Shown: positions 53,962 through 61,251 of the stretch, piece by piece
Layout of the letters: every line of letters starts with the position of its first letter
Position numbering within the stretch: position 1 is the first letter of the stretch
Assembly (NCBI GenBank): GCA_001464475.1
Contig: LNDX01000001.1
Coordinates: 186,001-250,000 of the forward strand
DNA: 64,000 nucleotides
Direction: 5' to 3'
DNA from: Flavobacteriaceae bacterium Ga0077528
GTDB lineage: Bacteria; Bacteroidota; Bacteroidia; Flavobacteriales; Flavobacteriaceae
Made by a program: the position numbers and the translations under genes
Notes under the pieces: generated by a model
Told to the model about the DNA's origin: nothing
The model's database searches: none
Seen by the model: only the letters and a program-made list of their open reading frames with translations

Positions 53962-55764
53962 ATGGGTTTAGTCACTGCTAAAGAAGTTGCAAAAGCAATA
54001 AACGCTGATAAGTACGGAGTTTTCGGTACTTTTTCGGGTTGGTTGCTGATGAAAATTTTAAAAATTTCTACCTTAAATAAAATTTATGATAGAAATAAGC
54101 ACATAAAAGACGTTGAGTTTTTGAATGCAATTCTAAACGATTTAGAGATTAAATTTGAAATCCCTGAAGAAGATTTTAAACGTCTTCCAAAAGATGGTGC
54201 CTATATTACAATTTCCAACCATCCACTTGGTGGAATCGACGGTATTTTGTTATTGAAATTGATGTTGGAAAAAGAACCCAATTTCAAAATTATTGCCAAT
54301 TTTTTATTGCACAGAATTGAGCCAATGAAGCAATACATCATGCCGGTAAATCCGTTTGAAAATCATAAAGATGCTAAATCTAGCGTTATCGGAATTAAAG
54401 AAACGTTACGCCATTTGAGTGATGGAAAACCTTTAGGAATGTTTCCTGCTGGTGAAGTTTCTACGTATAAAGATGGCAAATTAGTAGTTGACAAAGCTTG
54501 GGAAGAAGGCGCAATTAAAGTAATTAGAAAAGCTCAAGTTCCTGTTGTTCCAATATACTTTCATGCTAAGAATAGTCGATTATTTTATTTTTTATCTAAA
54601 ATTGGCGGCACACTTAGAACAGCAAAATTACCTTCAGAATTGTTTTCTCAAAAAGATAGAATTATAAAAGTTCGTATTGGAAAACCTATTTCTGTTGCCG
54701 AACAAAATGAATATAAATCAATTGATGAATATTCTGAATTCTTGAGAAAGAAGACCTATATGTTGGCCAATTCTTTCAATGAAGAAAGTAAATTGTTGAC
54801 GGTTCCAAATTTAAAAACACCAAAAAGTCCAAAGAAAATCGTTACGCCTGCAAGTCAGGAAAAAATGATTGCTGAAGTAGAAGAATTGCGTAAAACCGAT
54901 TCAAGATTTTTTCAAAGTAAGAACTATGAAGTGTTTTTTACAGAAGCCAATAAAATTCCAAATATTCTTCATGAAATTGGACGTTTGAGAGAAATTACCT
55001 TCCGTGAAGTTGGTGAAGGAACAAACGAATCTATCGATTTAGATAAATACGACAAATATTATCATCACATGTTTTTGTGGGATGAAGATACAAAAAAAGT
55101 TGCTGGTGCTTATCGAATGGGATTGGGTTCGGAGATTTTTCCTAAATATGGAATGGATGGTTTTTATTTAAATGATTTGTTCCGATTTGAAACTGAACTG
55201 CACGATATGATGAAGCAGTCTATCGAAATGGGACGAGCTTTTATCGTAAAAGAATACCAACAAAAACCAATGCCATTGTTTTTACTTTGGCGCGGAATTA
55301 TTCATACAACATTACGTTATCCTGAACATAAATTTTTACTTGGTGGCGTGAGTATCAGTAATCAATTTACAGATTTTTCTAAGTCGTTGATGATTGAGTT
55401 TATGAAATCCAATTATTACGATCCTTACATTGCGCAATATGTGCATCCTAAAAAGGAATTTAAAGTAAAATTAAAAGATGCCGATAAGGATTTTATCTTC
55501 GATGAAGCAGAAGCCGATTTGAATAAATTTGATAAAATCATTGACGAATTAGAACCTGGAAATTTAAGATTACCGGTTTTAATCAAGAAATACATCAAGC
55601 AAAATGCACGTTTAGTTGCATTCAATGTTGATCCTTTATTCAACAATGCTATTGATGGTTTAATGTACATAAGAATTGCCGATATTCCGGAAAGCACTAT
55701 GAAACCTGTAATGGAAGAATTTCAAGCGGAATTGGAAAGAAAATTGAGTGAGAAACAAGAATAG
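53962..55764 (+). CDS. olsF: OlsF-like bifunctional acyltransferase (PlsC domain + OlsB/GNAT domain)
   Basis: A 600-residue two-domain protein. The N-terminal half (about 60-270) is a lysophospholipid acyltransferase domain with NHPLGGIDG at about 90 (an H-x5-D form of the PlsC H-x4-D box) and FPAGEVSTYKDG. The C-terminal half (about 315-500) is an OlsB-like N-acyltransferase (LREITFREVGEGTNES, HHMFLWDEDTKKVAGAYRMG). This fusion is the OlsF type, which makes ornithine or glycine amino lipids in one polypeptide: the C-terminal half attaches a hydroxy-fatty acid to the amino acid and the N-terminal half esterifies it. Homologues are known in Flavobacterium. The amino acid used here cannot be told from sequence. 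Confidence 0.82.
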   Translation: MGLVTAKEVAKAINADKYGVFGTFSGWLLMKILKISTLNKIYDRNKHIKDVEFLNAILNDLEIKFEIPEEDFKRLPKDGAYITISNHPLGGIDGILLLKLMLEKEPNFKIIANFLLHRIEPMKQYIMPVNPFENHKDAKSSVIGIKETLRHLSDGKPLGMFPAGEVSTYKDGKLVVDKAWEEGAIKVIRKAQVPVVPIYFHAKNSRLFYFLSKIGGTLRTAKLPSELFSQKDRIIKVRIGKPISVAEQNEYKSIDEYSEFLRKKTYMLANSFNEESKLLTVPNLKTPKSPKKIVTPASQEKMIAEVEELRKTDSRFFQSKNYEVFFTEANKIPNILHEIGRLREITFREVGEGTNESIDLDKYDKYYHHMFLWDEDTKKVAGAYRMGLGSEIFPKYGMDGFYLNDLFRFETELHDMMKQSIEMGRAFIVKEYQQKPMPLFLLWRGIIHTTLRYPEHKFLLGGVSISNQFTDFSKSLMIEFMKSNYYDPYIAQYVHPKKEFKVKLKDADKDFIFDEAEADLNKFDKIIDELEPGNLRLPVLIKKYIKQNARLVAFNVDPLFNNAIDGLMYIRIADIPESTMKPVMEEFQAELERKLSEKQE

Positions 55765-55861
55765 TTTCCGGTTTTGTCTCGATATTCGGAATAAGATTGC
55801 TTGTTAAAAATAATTGGCTTCTTTTATAAAATAAAGGAAGTTTTTTTGTTTAAAAAGCAAA

Positions 55862-56305
55862 TTATTTCCAAATTGATTCCTTTAAAACATCATCAAATGA
55901 ATGGTTTTTGAGAAAATAAAACAATCTAAAAATGTGATAAATAACTAAAAATAGTGCTAATCTGTAGGCTAGTTTTCTGTTATAGAAATAGTTTTTGAAA
56001 TAGTCTTTTTTTGTTTTTATTTCTATTATAAACAAAACAATAATAAAACAACAAAACATAACTACAATCGGACCTAATAAATGATAGTAAAAACTTTTTG
56101 CTAGGTTTCCATCATAAAAATACACAATAGATTTTGTGATTCCGCACGATGGGCAAGGCATTCCGGTTAAGACTTTAAACGGACATAAAGATTGATCCGT
56201 TTCTAAATGATTGTTTTTGTTGGTAAGCATCAAAAACAACGGTATTATTAGTGTAATTAATGCACCAATAATACCGTAAATTTTATATTTAGTTCTTTTT
56301 TCTAT
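55862..56305 (-). CDS. DUF2752 membrane protein with possible ATA start
   Basis: A small membrane protein with the DUF2752 signature CPFKVLTGMPCPSCGITKS and two or three hydrophobic helices. The first ATG or TTG in frame (56239 TTG, 56230 ATG) would begin in the middle of an N-terminal helix (IYGIIGALITLIIPLFLML). The open frame continues upstream without a stop to 56305, where ATA-GAA-AAA-AGA encodes xEKRTKYK, a typical start context. No canonical start exists there, so a start at ATA (56305-56303), overlapping the DUF4234 stop, is proposed (147 residues); the conservative call is 125 residues from 56239. Confidence 0.6.
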   Translation of the reverse strand: MEKRTKYKIYGIIGALITLIIPLFLMLTNKNNHLETDQSLCPFKVLTGMPCPSCGITKSIVYFYDGNLAKSFYYHLLGPIVVMFCCFIIVLFIIEIKTKKDYFKNYFYNRKLAYRLALFLVIYHIFRLFYFLKNHSFDDVLKESIWK

Positions 56306-56688
56306 CGGTAAAGTCTGTTGATGTCACCTTGAACAATCATTGCTGCTGCAAAAGGGAAAAACAATCCTAAAACCAACAATAAGGTTGATTGGTCTTTTTG
56401 CAATTCACCAGTAATTTGATACACTTTTGGTAAACCATCTTTACCAGCGATATAGTAAAAATAAAGGTTCACAGGTAAACAACATCCAGCAAAAACTGCA
56501 ATTGGTGTTGATATAATTTCTCTTTCAGCAACTGCATTTAGCACTTCCGCGACTTTTATATTCCAATAAATTAAATAAAGTCCACAGGTTATGAAGCTTA
56601 ATAATAAAACTATTATTGGATCTACTTTAAACTCAGGAATATTGTTTGGTTTATTCCAATGAGGCTCATTCGGATTGATTACTTCCAT
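56302..56688 (-). CDS. DUF4234-type membrane protein
   Basis: A 128-residue protein with three hydrophobic helices. The segment IIVLLLSFITCGLYLIYWNIKVAEVLNA (in parts: LSFITCGLYLIYWNI, about 30-44) is the DUF4234 hallmark. The C-terminal part ends IVQGDINRLYR. The stop (56302-56304) overlaps the proposed start of the DUF2752 gene, so both are one operon. Function is unknown. Confidence 0.85.
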   Translation of the reverse strand: MEVINPNEPHWNKPNNIPEFKVDPIIVLLLSFITCGLYLIYWNIKVAEVLNAVAEREIISTPIAVFAGCCLPVNLYFYYIAGKDGLPKVYQITGELQKDQSTLLLVLGLFFPFAAAMIVQGDINRLYR

Positions 56689-56785
56689 GTTTTGTTTTGT
56701 TGGTTAGTGTTATTGATTTTAATTTTACTAAAATATAAAATTTTAATAATAAGACGAACAATTACTACAAAAGTTACTAAAAAAG

Positions 56786-57742
56786 TTATCCTTTATAAAA
56801 CTTGATGATTTTATCGACAATAACTTGTGCTAATTTTTCATGACTTTCAAAAGTCCAACCTGCAATATGAGGCGTAAGAAGAACTTTTTCTGAATCTAAT
56901 AAATACTGAAAAGCTGCTGGTTTTTCAGTGTCGATGAATAAGTTTTCAAAAGATAATTTTTCATATTCTAAAACGTCTAAACCAGCACCAAGAATTTTTT
57001 CTGATGCTAAAGCTTCTACTAAATCGGCTGTTACAACATTTTTCCCTCTTGAGGTGTTGATGAACCAAAACGGTTTTGAAAACGAATTGATGAATTCTGT
57101 ATTTACCATTTTATCGGTTTCTGTTGTCCACGGAAGGTGTAAACTCAAAACATCGGCTTGTTTTTGAAGTTCTTGCAGCGAAACTTGAGTAGCGTTTTCA
57201 TCGGAAACATTTTCTAAAATATCGTGACAGAGTACTTTTACATCAAATCCACGTAGTTTTTTGGCAAAAGATTTTCCCATATTTCCATAACCAATTATTC
57301 CAACTGTTTTACCTTCTAGTTCGTAACCTCGATTGCCTTCGCGAATCCATTTTCCTTCGCGAACTAACTTGTCGGCACGATTTAATTTATTCATTAAAGA
57401 CAATAACATTCCTAGTGCGTGTTCGCCAACAGCATTGCTATTGCCTTCTGGAGCTGCGATTAAATGAACTCCTTTTTCGATAGCATAATCACAATCGATG
57501 CTTTCTAAACCTGCGCCAACTCGTGCAATAAATTGCAAATTGACTGCTTTATCAAGAAATGTTTTGTCGATTTTAAAACGTGAACGAATTACAATTCCGT
57601 TATAGTTTTGGATTTTTGCTTCGACTTCTTCTTTGGTGGAAGTAAAATCTTCTTCGTTAGTGAAACCTGCTTGTTCAAGTTGATTCCATAATAACGGATG
57701 ATTACTGTCGATGTGGAGGATTTTTATAGTTTCGGGTTTCAA
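56786..57742 (-). CDS. D-2-hydroxyacid dehydrogenase (SerA-like), start codon within a heptamer array
   Basis: A 318-residue NAD-dependent dehydrogenase of the D-3-phosphoglycerate/2-hydroxyacid type. Motifs: VIRSRFKIDKTFLDKA, FIARVGAGLESID, NAVGEHALGMLL, Rossmann loop GIIGYGNMGKSFA, LSLHLPWTTETDKMV, INTSRGKNV and catalytic His in LLTPHIAGWT. It could act in serine synthesis or detoxification of hydroxy acids. The only TTG/ATG/GTG near the right place is the TTG at 57742, which lies in a GTTTCGG heptamer array; the expected family start MKILHID reads ATA-AAA-ATC at 57727. There is no C-terminal ACT domain. Confidence 0.85.
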   Translation of the reverse strand: MKPETIKILHIDSNHPLLWNQLEQAGFTNEEDFTSTKEEVEAKIQNYNGIVIRSRFKIDKTFLDKAVNLQFIARVGAGLESIDCDYAIEKGVHLIAAPEGNSNAVGEHALGMLLSLMNKLNRADKLVREGKWIREGNRGYELEGKTVGIIGYGNMGKSFAKKLRGFDVKVLCHDILENVSDENATQVSLQELQKQADVLSLHLPWTTETDKMVNTEFINSFSKPFWFINTSRGKNVVTADLVEALASEKILGAGLDVLEYEKLSFENLFIDTEKPAAFQYLLDSEKVLLTPHIAGWTFESHEKLAQVIVDKIIKFYKG

Positions 57743-57760
57743 GGTTTCGGGTTTCGGGTT
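57729..57760. repeat. GTTTCGG heptamer array
   Basis: Units GTTTCGG, GTTTCAAG, GTTTCGG, GTTTCGG and GTT run through the proposed start codon of the 2-hydroxyacid dehydrogenase gene. Confidence 0.85.
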
Positions 57761-57861
57761 ACTAATTTTTGAAGGTTAAATATAAAACTAATTTTTGAAA
57801 CCATTAAGTTATAAAGGTTCATTAAGAAAAATGTGTTTCGAAAAGAAATTGTTTCAGGAAT

Positions 57862-57944
57862 TTTGTCATTTCGACGAAGGAGAAATCGCATTAAAAAAAT
57901 AAACATAATTTAGGATGTGAGTTCTCCTTCGTAGAAATGACAAA
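57862..57944. repeat. Palindromic repeat element, copy 2
   Basis: 23-bp inverted arms 57862-57884 and 57922-57944 with a single mismatch; same arm sequence as copy 1 at 50882-50955 but a different, AT-rich loop of 37 bases. Confidence 0.93.
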
Positions 57945-57963
57945 CTTGACGCAAAAAGTAAAT

Positions 57964-58171
57964 TAATTAACGTGAGTTCGATATATAAACCGAATAAAAA
58001 TTCATCTTTTTACACGAATTGCACTAATTTACACGAATTGAAGATGGAAAAAAATACACCGATAAAATCAGATTTTAATTCGTGAAATATAATTATTAAA
58101 AAATAATTAGTGTAAATTAGTGCAATTCGTGTCTAAATTTATAAAATCCTATGTCGAACTCACGTCAATTA
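57964..58171. mobile_element. MITE-like nested inverted-repeat element
   Basis: A 208-bp unit bounded by 22-base arms (57964-57985 and 58150-58171, 20 of 22 matched; core ACGTGAGTTCGA). Inside it a second, perfect 23-bp inverted repeat (58012-58034 and 58110-58132, core ACACGAATTGCACTAA) is present, plus a partial third copy of its first 9 bases at 58031-58039. It encodes nothing. The form is that of a non-autonomous transposon or a long structured RNA; no transposase is near and no clear target-site duplication was seen. Confidence 0.6.
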
Positions 58172-58290
58172 TTTTTTGAAAACCGAAACAAAAGGAAAAG
58201 ACAAATACAATCTAGCCCTGATTGGAGGAAATGCCGTGCATGACGTAAAGCAGGAAAATGGTTTATAAATAATGACCAAGCCATTCGCTC
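58172..58290. other. Non-coding remainder before mgtE
   Basis: No gene, promoter or hairpin was recognised. The stretch 58210-58255 (TAGCCCTGATTGGAGG... GTAAAGCAGGAAA) resembles a decayed copy of a repeat phrase that I recall from Flavobacterium genomes, which is a weak recollection. The whole gap 57743-58290 thus holds only repeats. Confidence 0.35.
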
Positions 58291-59643
58291 CTAAAACCCT
58301 AAAATTAATTTAGCAATTGAAAAGTAAATTAATATTCCGAAAATGTCGTTACTGGTTGTAATAAATGGACCTGTGGCAAGTGCAGGATCTATACCAAATT
58401 TATCTAAGATAAGTGGAATGGAAGTTCCAATTAATGAGGCAATAATAATCACTGAAACTAAGGCAATAGTTACTATTATTCCTATTTTGGTTTCAACACC
58501 TAATAAAAAATGACTTCCTACAAATAATATTGTTGCTAAAATTAATCCATTGAATAAACTCAAGGAGATTTCTTTTAACAATCGATTAAATATGGTGCCG
58601 CTGATGGTGTGATTAGCCAAACCTTGAACAATAATTGCTGATGATTGAACGCCAACATTTCCTGCCATAGCGGCAATTAGTGGTGTGAAAAAGAATAATT
58701 CTTTGTGAAATTGCATCGCTCCTTGAAAACTTTCGAGCAATGTTACGCTTATAAAACCTCCAAAAAGTGCAAGGACTAACCAAGGCAAACGCGCTTTGGT
58801 AAGTTCAAGAATGCTATCATCAGCTTCTACGTCTTGCGAGATACCGGCAGCTAATTGGTAATCTTTGTCTGCTTCTTCCTTGATAACGTCAACGATATCA
58901 TCGATGGTAATTCGACCAACTAATCGTCCCATTTCATCAACCACTGGAATGGCTTCCAAATCGTATTTTTGCATGATTCGCGCTACCTCAACATTAGATG
59001 CGTTAACTCTAACAGAATCTACTTTTTTGATATAAACTTCGCTAATTGGTGTTTTAGTTGATGTTGTTAATAAATCTTTTAGTGACAATCTTCCTTTAAG
59101 ACGATTTTCATCATCGACAACATAAATAGAATGAACACGAGTAACATTTTCGGCTTGAATTCGCATTTCTTTTACGCAAGTTAGTACGTTCCAATTTTCA
59201 TTGACTTTTACCAACTCTTTTCCCATCAAACCTCCGGCTGTATCTTCGTCGTAGCGTAATAAATCGACAATATCTTTGGCATGCTCAACGTCTTCAAGCT
59301 CAGAAATTACTTCTTCCTTTTTGCTTTGAGAAAGTTCAGCAATAATATCGGCAGCGTCATCGGTGTCAAGTTCATCAAGCTCTTCGGCAATTTCTTTAGC
59401 AGAAAGTCCGCGAAGGATTTTTTCACGAACGTCGTCTTCAAGTTCGGTTAGAATTTCTGCAGTAATTTCGCTATCTAATATTTTGAAAATATAAATGGCT
59501 TCATCGGTTTCTAACTCATCGAAAATTTCGGCAATATCAGCATGGTGCAAGTCGTTCAACAAAATTTCCAACTCTTGGTCGTTCTTTTGATGAATTAATT
59601 GCTCTATTTGAACTAAAAGTTCTTTGCTGATTTTAAACTGCAT
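58291..59643 (-). CDS. mgtE: MgtE-family magnesium transporter
   Basis: A 450-residue Mg2+ channel/transporter. The N-terminal acidic helical domain (about 1-130, repeats [34 protein letters not shown]) senses cytoplasmic Mg2+. Two CBS domains follow (about 135-255, [38 protein letters not shown]), then a five-helix membrane domain (about 285-450) with the [16 protein letters not shown] motif of the pore. It overlaps rsmA by 11 bases, so both are co-transcribed with translation coupled. Confidence 0.95.
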   Translation of the reverse strand: MQFKISKELLVQIEQLIHQKNDQELEILLNDLHHADIAEIFDELETDEAIYIFKILDSEITAEILTELEDDVREKILRGLSAKEIAEELDELDTDDAADIIAELSQSKKEEVISELEDVEHAKDIVDLLRYDEDTAGGLMGKELVKVNENWNVLTCVKEMRIQAENVTRVHSIYVVDDENRLKGRLSLKDLLTTSTKTPISEVYIKKVDSVRVNASNVEVARIMQKYDLEAIPVVDEMGRLVGRITIDDIVDVIKEEADKDYQLAAGISQDVEADDSILELTKARLPWLVLALFGGFISVTLLESFQGAMQFHKELFFFTPLIAAMAGNVGVQSSAIIVQGLANHTISGTIFNRLLKEISLSLFNGLILATILFVGSHFLLGVETKIGIIVTIALVSVIIIASLIGTSIPLILDKFGIDPALATGPFITTSNDIFGILIYFSIAKLILGF

Positions 59644-60412
59644 TGGCCTCTATTTTTTGGGTAAGTTCAATAAATTGTTCTACCGATAATTGCTCTGGTC
59701 GAAGATCAAAAATAGTATCTTCTCTTAAATTATCGGACAAATTTAGTGATTTTAAACTGTTTCGCATAGTTTTTCTTCGCTGTTGAAAAGCTGTTTTCAC
59801 TACTGTAAACAGTAATTTTTCGCTACAAGGCAAAGTATAGTTTTCTTTTCTACGCATGCGCATCACGCCCGATTTTACTTTTGGTGGTGGATCGAAAACG
59901 GTTTCATCAACGGTAAAAAGATATTCAACCTCATAAAATGCTTGGGCTAAAACCGATAGAATTCCGTAGACTTTACTTCCTTTTTTGGAGCAAATTCGTT
60001 CGGCAACTTCTTTTTGAAACATGCCTGAAAACTCTGGAATTTGATTGCGATATTCTAAAGTTCTGAAAACTATTTGAGTAGAAATATTGTAAGGAAAGTT
60101 TCCTATGATTGCGAATTGTTTACCATCAAAAACTTCGTTGATATTGTATTTCAAGAAGTCTTTAGAAATGATTTTATCTTTCAGTTTTGGATAATTGGCA
60201 TCCAAGTACGTTACTGATTCTGTATCGATTTCAATAACATAAGTTGTAATTGGTTTTTCCAATAAATATTTGGTCAAAACACCCATTCCTGGACCAATTT
60301 CTAAAACATCATCATAACCTTCAAGATTTAACGTATCGGCAATGGCTTTAGCGATAGATTCGTCTTTTAAGAAATGTTGTCCGAGGTGTTTTTTTGCTTT
60401 TACTTTTTCCAT
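59633..60412 (-). CDS. rsmA: 16S rRNA (adenine1518-N6/adenine1519-N6)-dimethyltransferase
   Basis: KsgA/RsmA enzyme that dimethylates two adenines near the 3' end of 16S rRNA. 259 residues from the ATG at 60412 ([20 protein letters not shown], the usual family start). SAM motif I is [11 protein letters not shown] (36-46) and the catalytic motif IV is [12 protein letters not shown] at 60424 would add four residues but lies in an intergenic repeat phrase. The mgtE start overlaps its end by 11 bases. Confidence 0.96.
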   Translation of the reverse strand: MEKVKAKKHLGQHFLKDESIAKAIADTLNLEGYDDVLEIGPGMGVLTKYLLEKPITTYVIEIDTESVTYLDANYPKLKDKIISKDFLKYNINEVFDGKQFAIIGNFPYNISTQIVFRTLEYRNQIPEFSGMFQKEVAERICSKKGSKVYGILSVLAQAFYEVEYLFTVDETVFDPPPKVKSGVMRMRRKENYTLPCSEKLLFTVVKTAFQQRRKTMRNSLKSLNLSDNLREDTIFDLRPEQLSVEQFIELTQKIEANAV

Positions 60413-60418
60413 GTTGTT

Positions 60419-60447
60419 TGCCACGAAGGCGCTAAGTCGCTAAGGTT
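60419..60447. repeat. CTAAGTCGCTAAGG-type intergenic repeat
   Basis: The phrase GCCACGAAGGCGCTAAG-TCGCTAAGG, units of 7-8 bases, precedes rsmA. It resembles other degenerate short-repeat gaps in this window. Confidence 0.5.
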
Positions 60448-60487
60448 TTTATTTTAAAGAAAAATTAAATAAAGTTATAAATTCTAC

Positions 60488-60513
60488 GTCTTTCCCGCGC
60501 AGGCGGGAATCCA
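60488..60513. repeat. Hairpin inverted repeat, left of the GIY-YIG gene
   Basis: A hairpin CCCGC-GCAG-GCGGG with flanks; its reverse complement matches the repeat at 60844-60869 in 23 of 26 positions. Similarity extends a few bases further to GACGtAG/GACGcAG. Confidence 0.9.
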
Positions 60514-60528
60514 TTTTTACAAAATTAC

Positions 60529-60831
60529 TTAATCATACCAATCAATTGCTAAATCTTTCCAATCTTGATTTTCTTCTTCAATTAAATTTATTTTCCATTG
60601 TCGGTTCCATTTTTTTAATTGCTTTTCTCTTGCAATTGCATCTTTAATAAATCCAAATGCTTCAAAATAAACCAATTTGTCAATATTGTATTTTGAAGTA
60701 AAACCCGGATTGATTTTATTCTTATGTTCAAAAACTCTTCTTTCTAAATCATTAGTAACTCCTATGTAGAGTGTTCCGTTTTTTTGACTTGCCAAAATAT
60801 AAATGTAATACTGATTTAAGTTATTATACAT
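60529..60831 (-). CDS. Small GIY-YIG endonuclease-domain protein
   Basis: A 100-residue protein that is one GIY-YIG nuclease domain of the UPF0213/YhbQ type. Motifs: YIYIL (9-13) and LYIGVTNDLERRVFEHK (21-37) with YIG and catalytic Arg31, a central GFTSKYNIDKLVYFE, catalytic Glu69 in AIAREKQLKKW, and DWKDL near the end. Such proteins are predicted DNases of unknown target, often in several genomic copies. It is bracketed by inverted hairpin repeats 15 bases downstream of its stop and 13 bases upstream of its start, so gene plus repeats (60488-60869) look like a 382-bp unit inserted between rsmA and the DUF4286 gene. Confidence 0.92.
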   Translation of the reverse strand: MYNNLNQYYIYILASQKNGTLYIGVTNDLERRVFEHKNKINPGFTSKYNIDKLVYFEAFGFIKDAIAREKQLKKWNRQWKINLIEEENQDWKDLAIDWYD

Positions 60832-60843
60832 ATCGCTCTATTT

Positions 60844-60869
60844 TGGATTTCCGCCTACGCGGAAAAGAC
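60844..60869. repeat. Hairpin inverted repeat, right of the GIY-YIG gene
   Basis: Hairpin TTTCCGC-CTAC-GCGGAAA with flanks TGGA and AGAC. Compared with the left copy read in inverse orientation, three positions differ; two of them (C to T and G to A) are paired with each other in the stem, so the fold is kept. Confidence 0.9.
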
Positions 60870-60886
60870 GCAGCATAATCTAAAAA

Positions 60887-61210
60887 CTAATTCGTCTGAA
60901 AAAATTCCGAGATCATTTCCAACTCCGTTCTGAAAGCTAACATTTTGTCTCCAAAAAGTCTTGCTCCTTCTTCTCTTAATCTTGGCGCATCTTCATCGTA
61001 ATAGCGTTGCAAAGTTTCCTTGCTATCAGTAGTGTATTGAATGGCGTAGGTTGTTCCGCCCATTTCTTCTTCAACTAAAACTTTTACCATTCTTGCTGAA
61101 GAGAATTTTCCAGTGGCAAGAACGTCATTTATGTGTTTGGTTTGCATCCAATTCATCCATTGATTGTGGACGCTTTCATGGATGTTTACTGTTACGTTGT
61201 ATAATATCAT
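60887..61210 (-). CDS. DUF4286 protein
   Basis: A 107-residue cytoplasmic protein of the DUF4286 family (ILYNVTVNIHESVHNQWMNWM, ATGKFSSARMVKVLVEEE, AIQYTTDSKETLQRYYDEDAPRLR), with a predicted ferredoxin-like alpha/beta fold. Function is unknown. It sits between the GIY-YIG unit and a TPR gene. Confidence 0.85.
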   Translation of the reverse strand: MILYNVTVNIHESVHNQWMNWMQTKHINDVLATGKFSSARMVKVLVEEEMGGTTYAIQYTTDSKETLQRYYDEDAPRLREEGARLFGDKMLAFRTELEMISEFFQTN

Positions 61211-61251
61211 ATGATAATAAATTGCTATTTTTAATTACTGCTATCTAAAAA

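Noticed and set aside
54000..55764. Fusion artefact in the OlsF-like gene
   Set aside because: The PlsC and OlsB-like halves are in one uninterrupted frame with uniform codon use, and this fusion is a known protein type.
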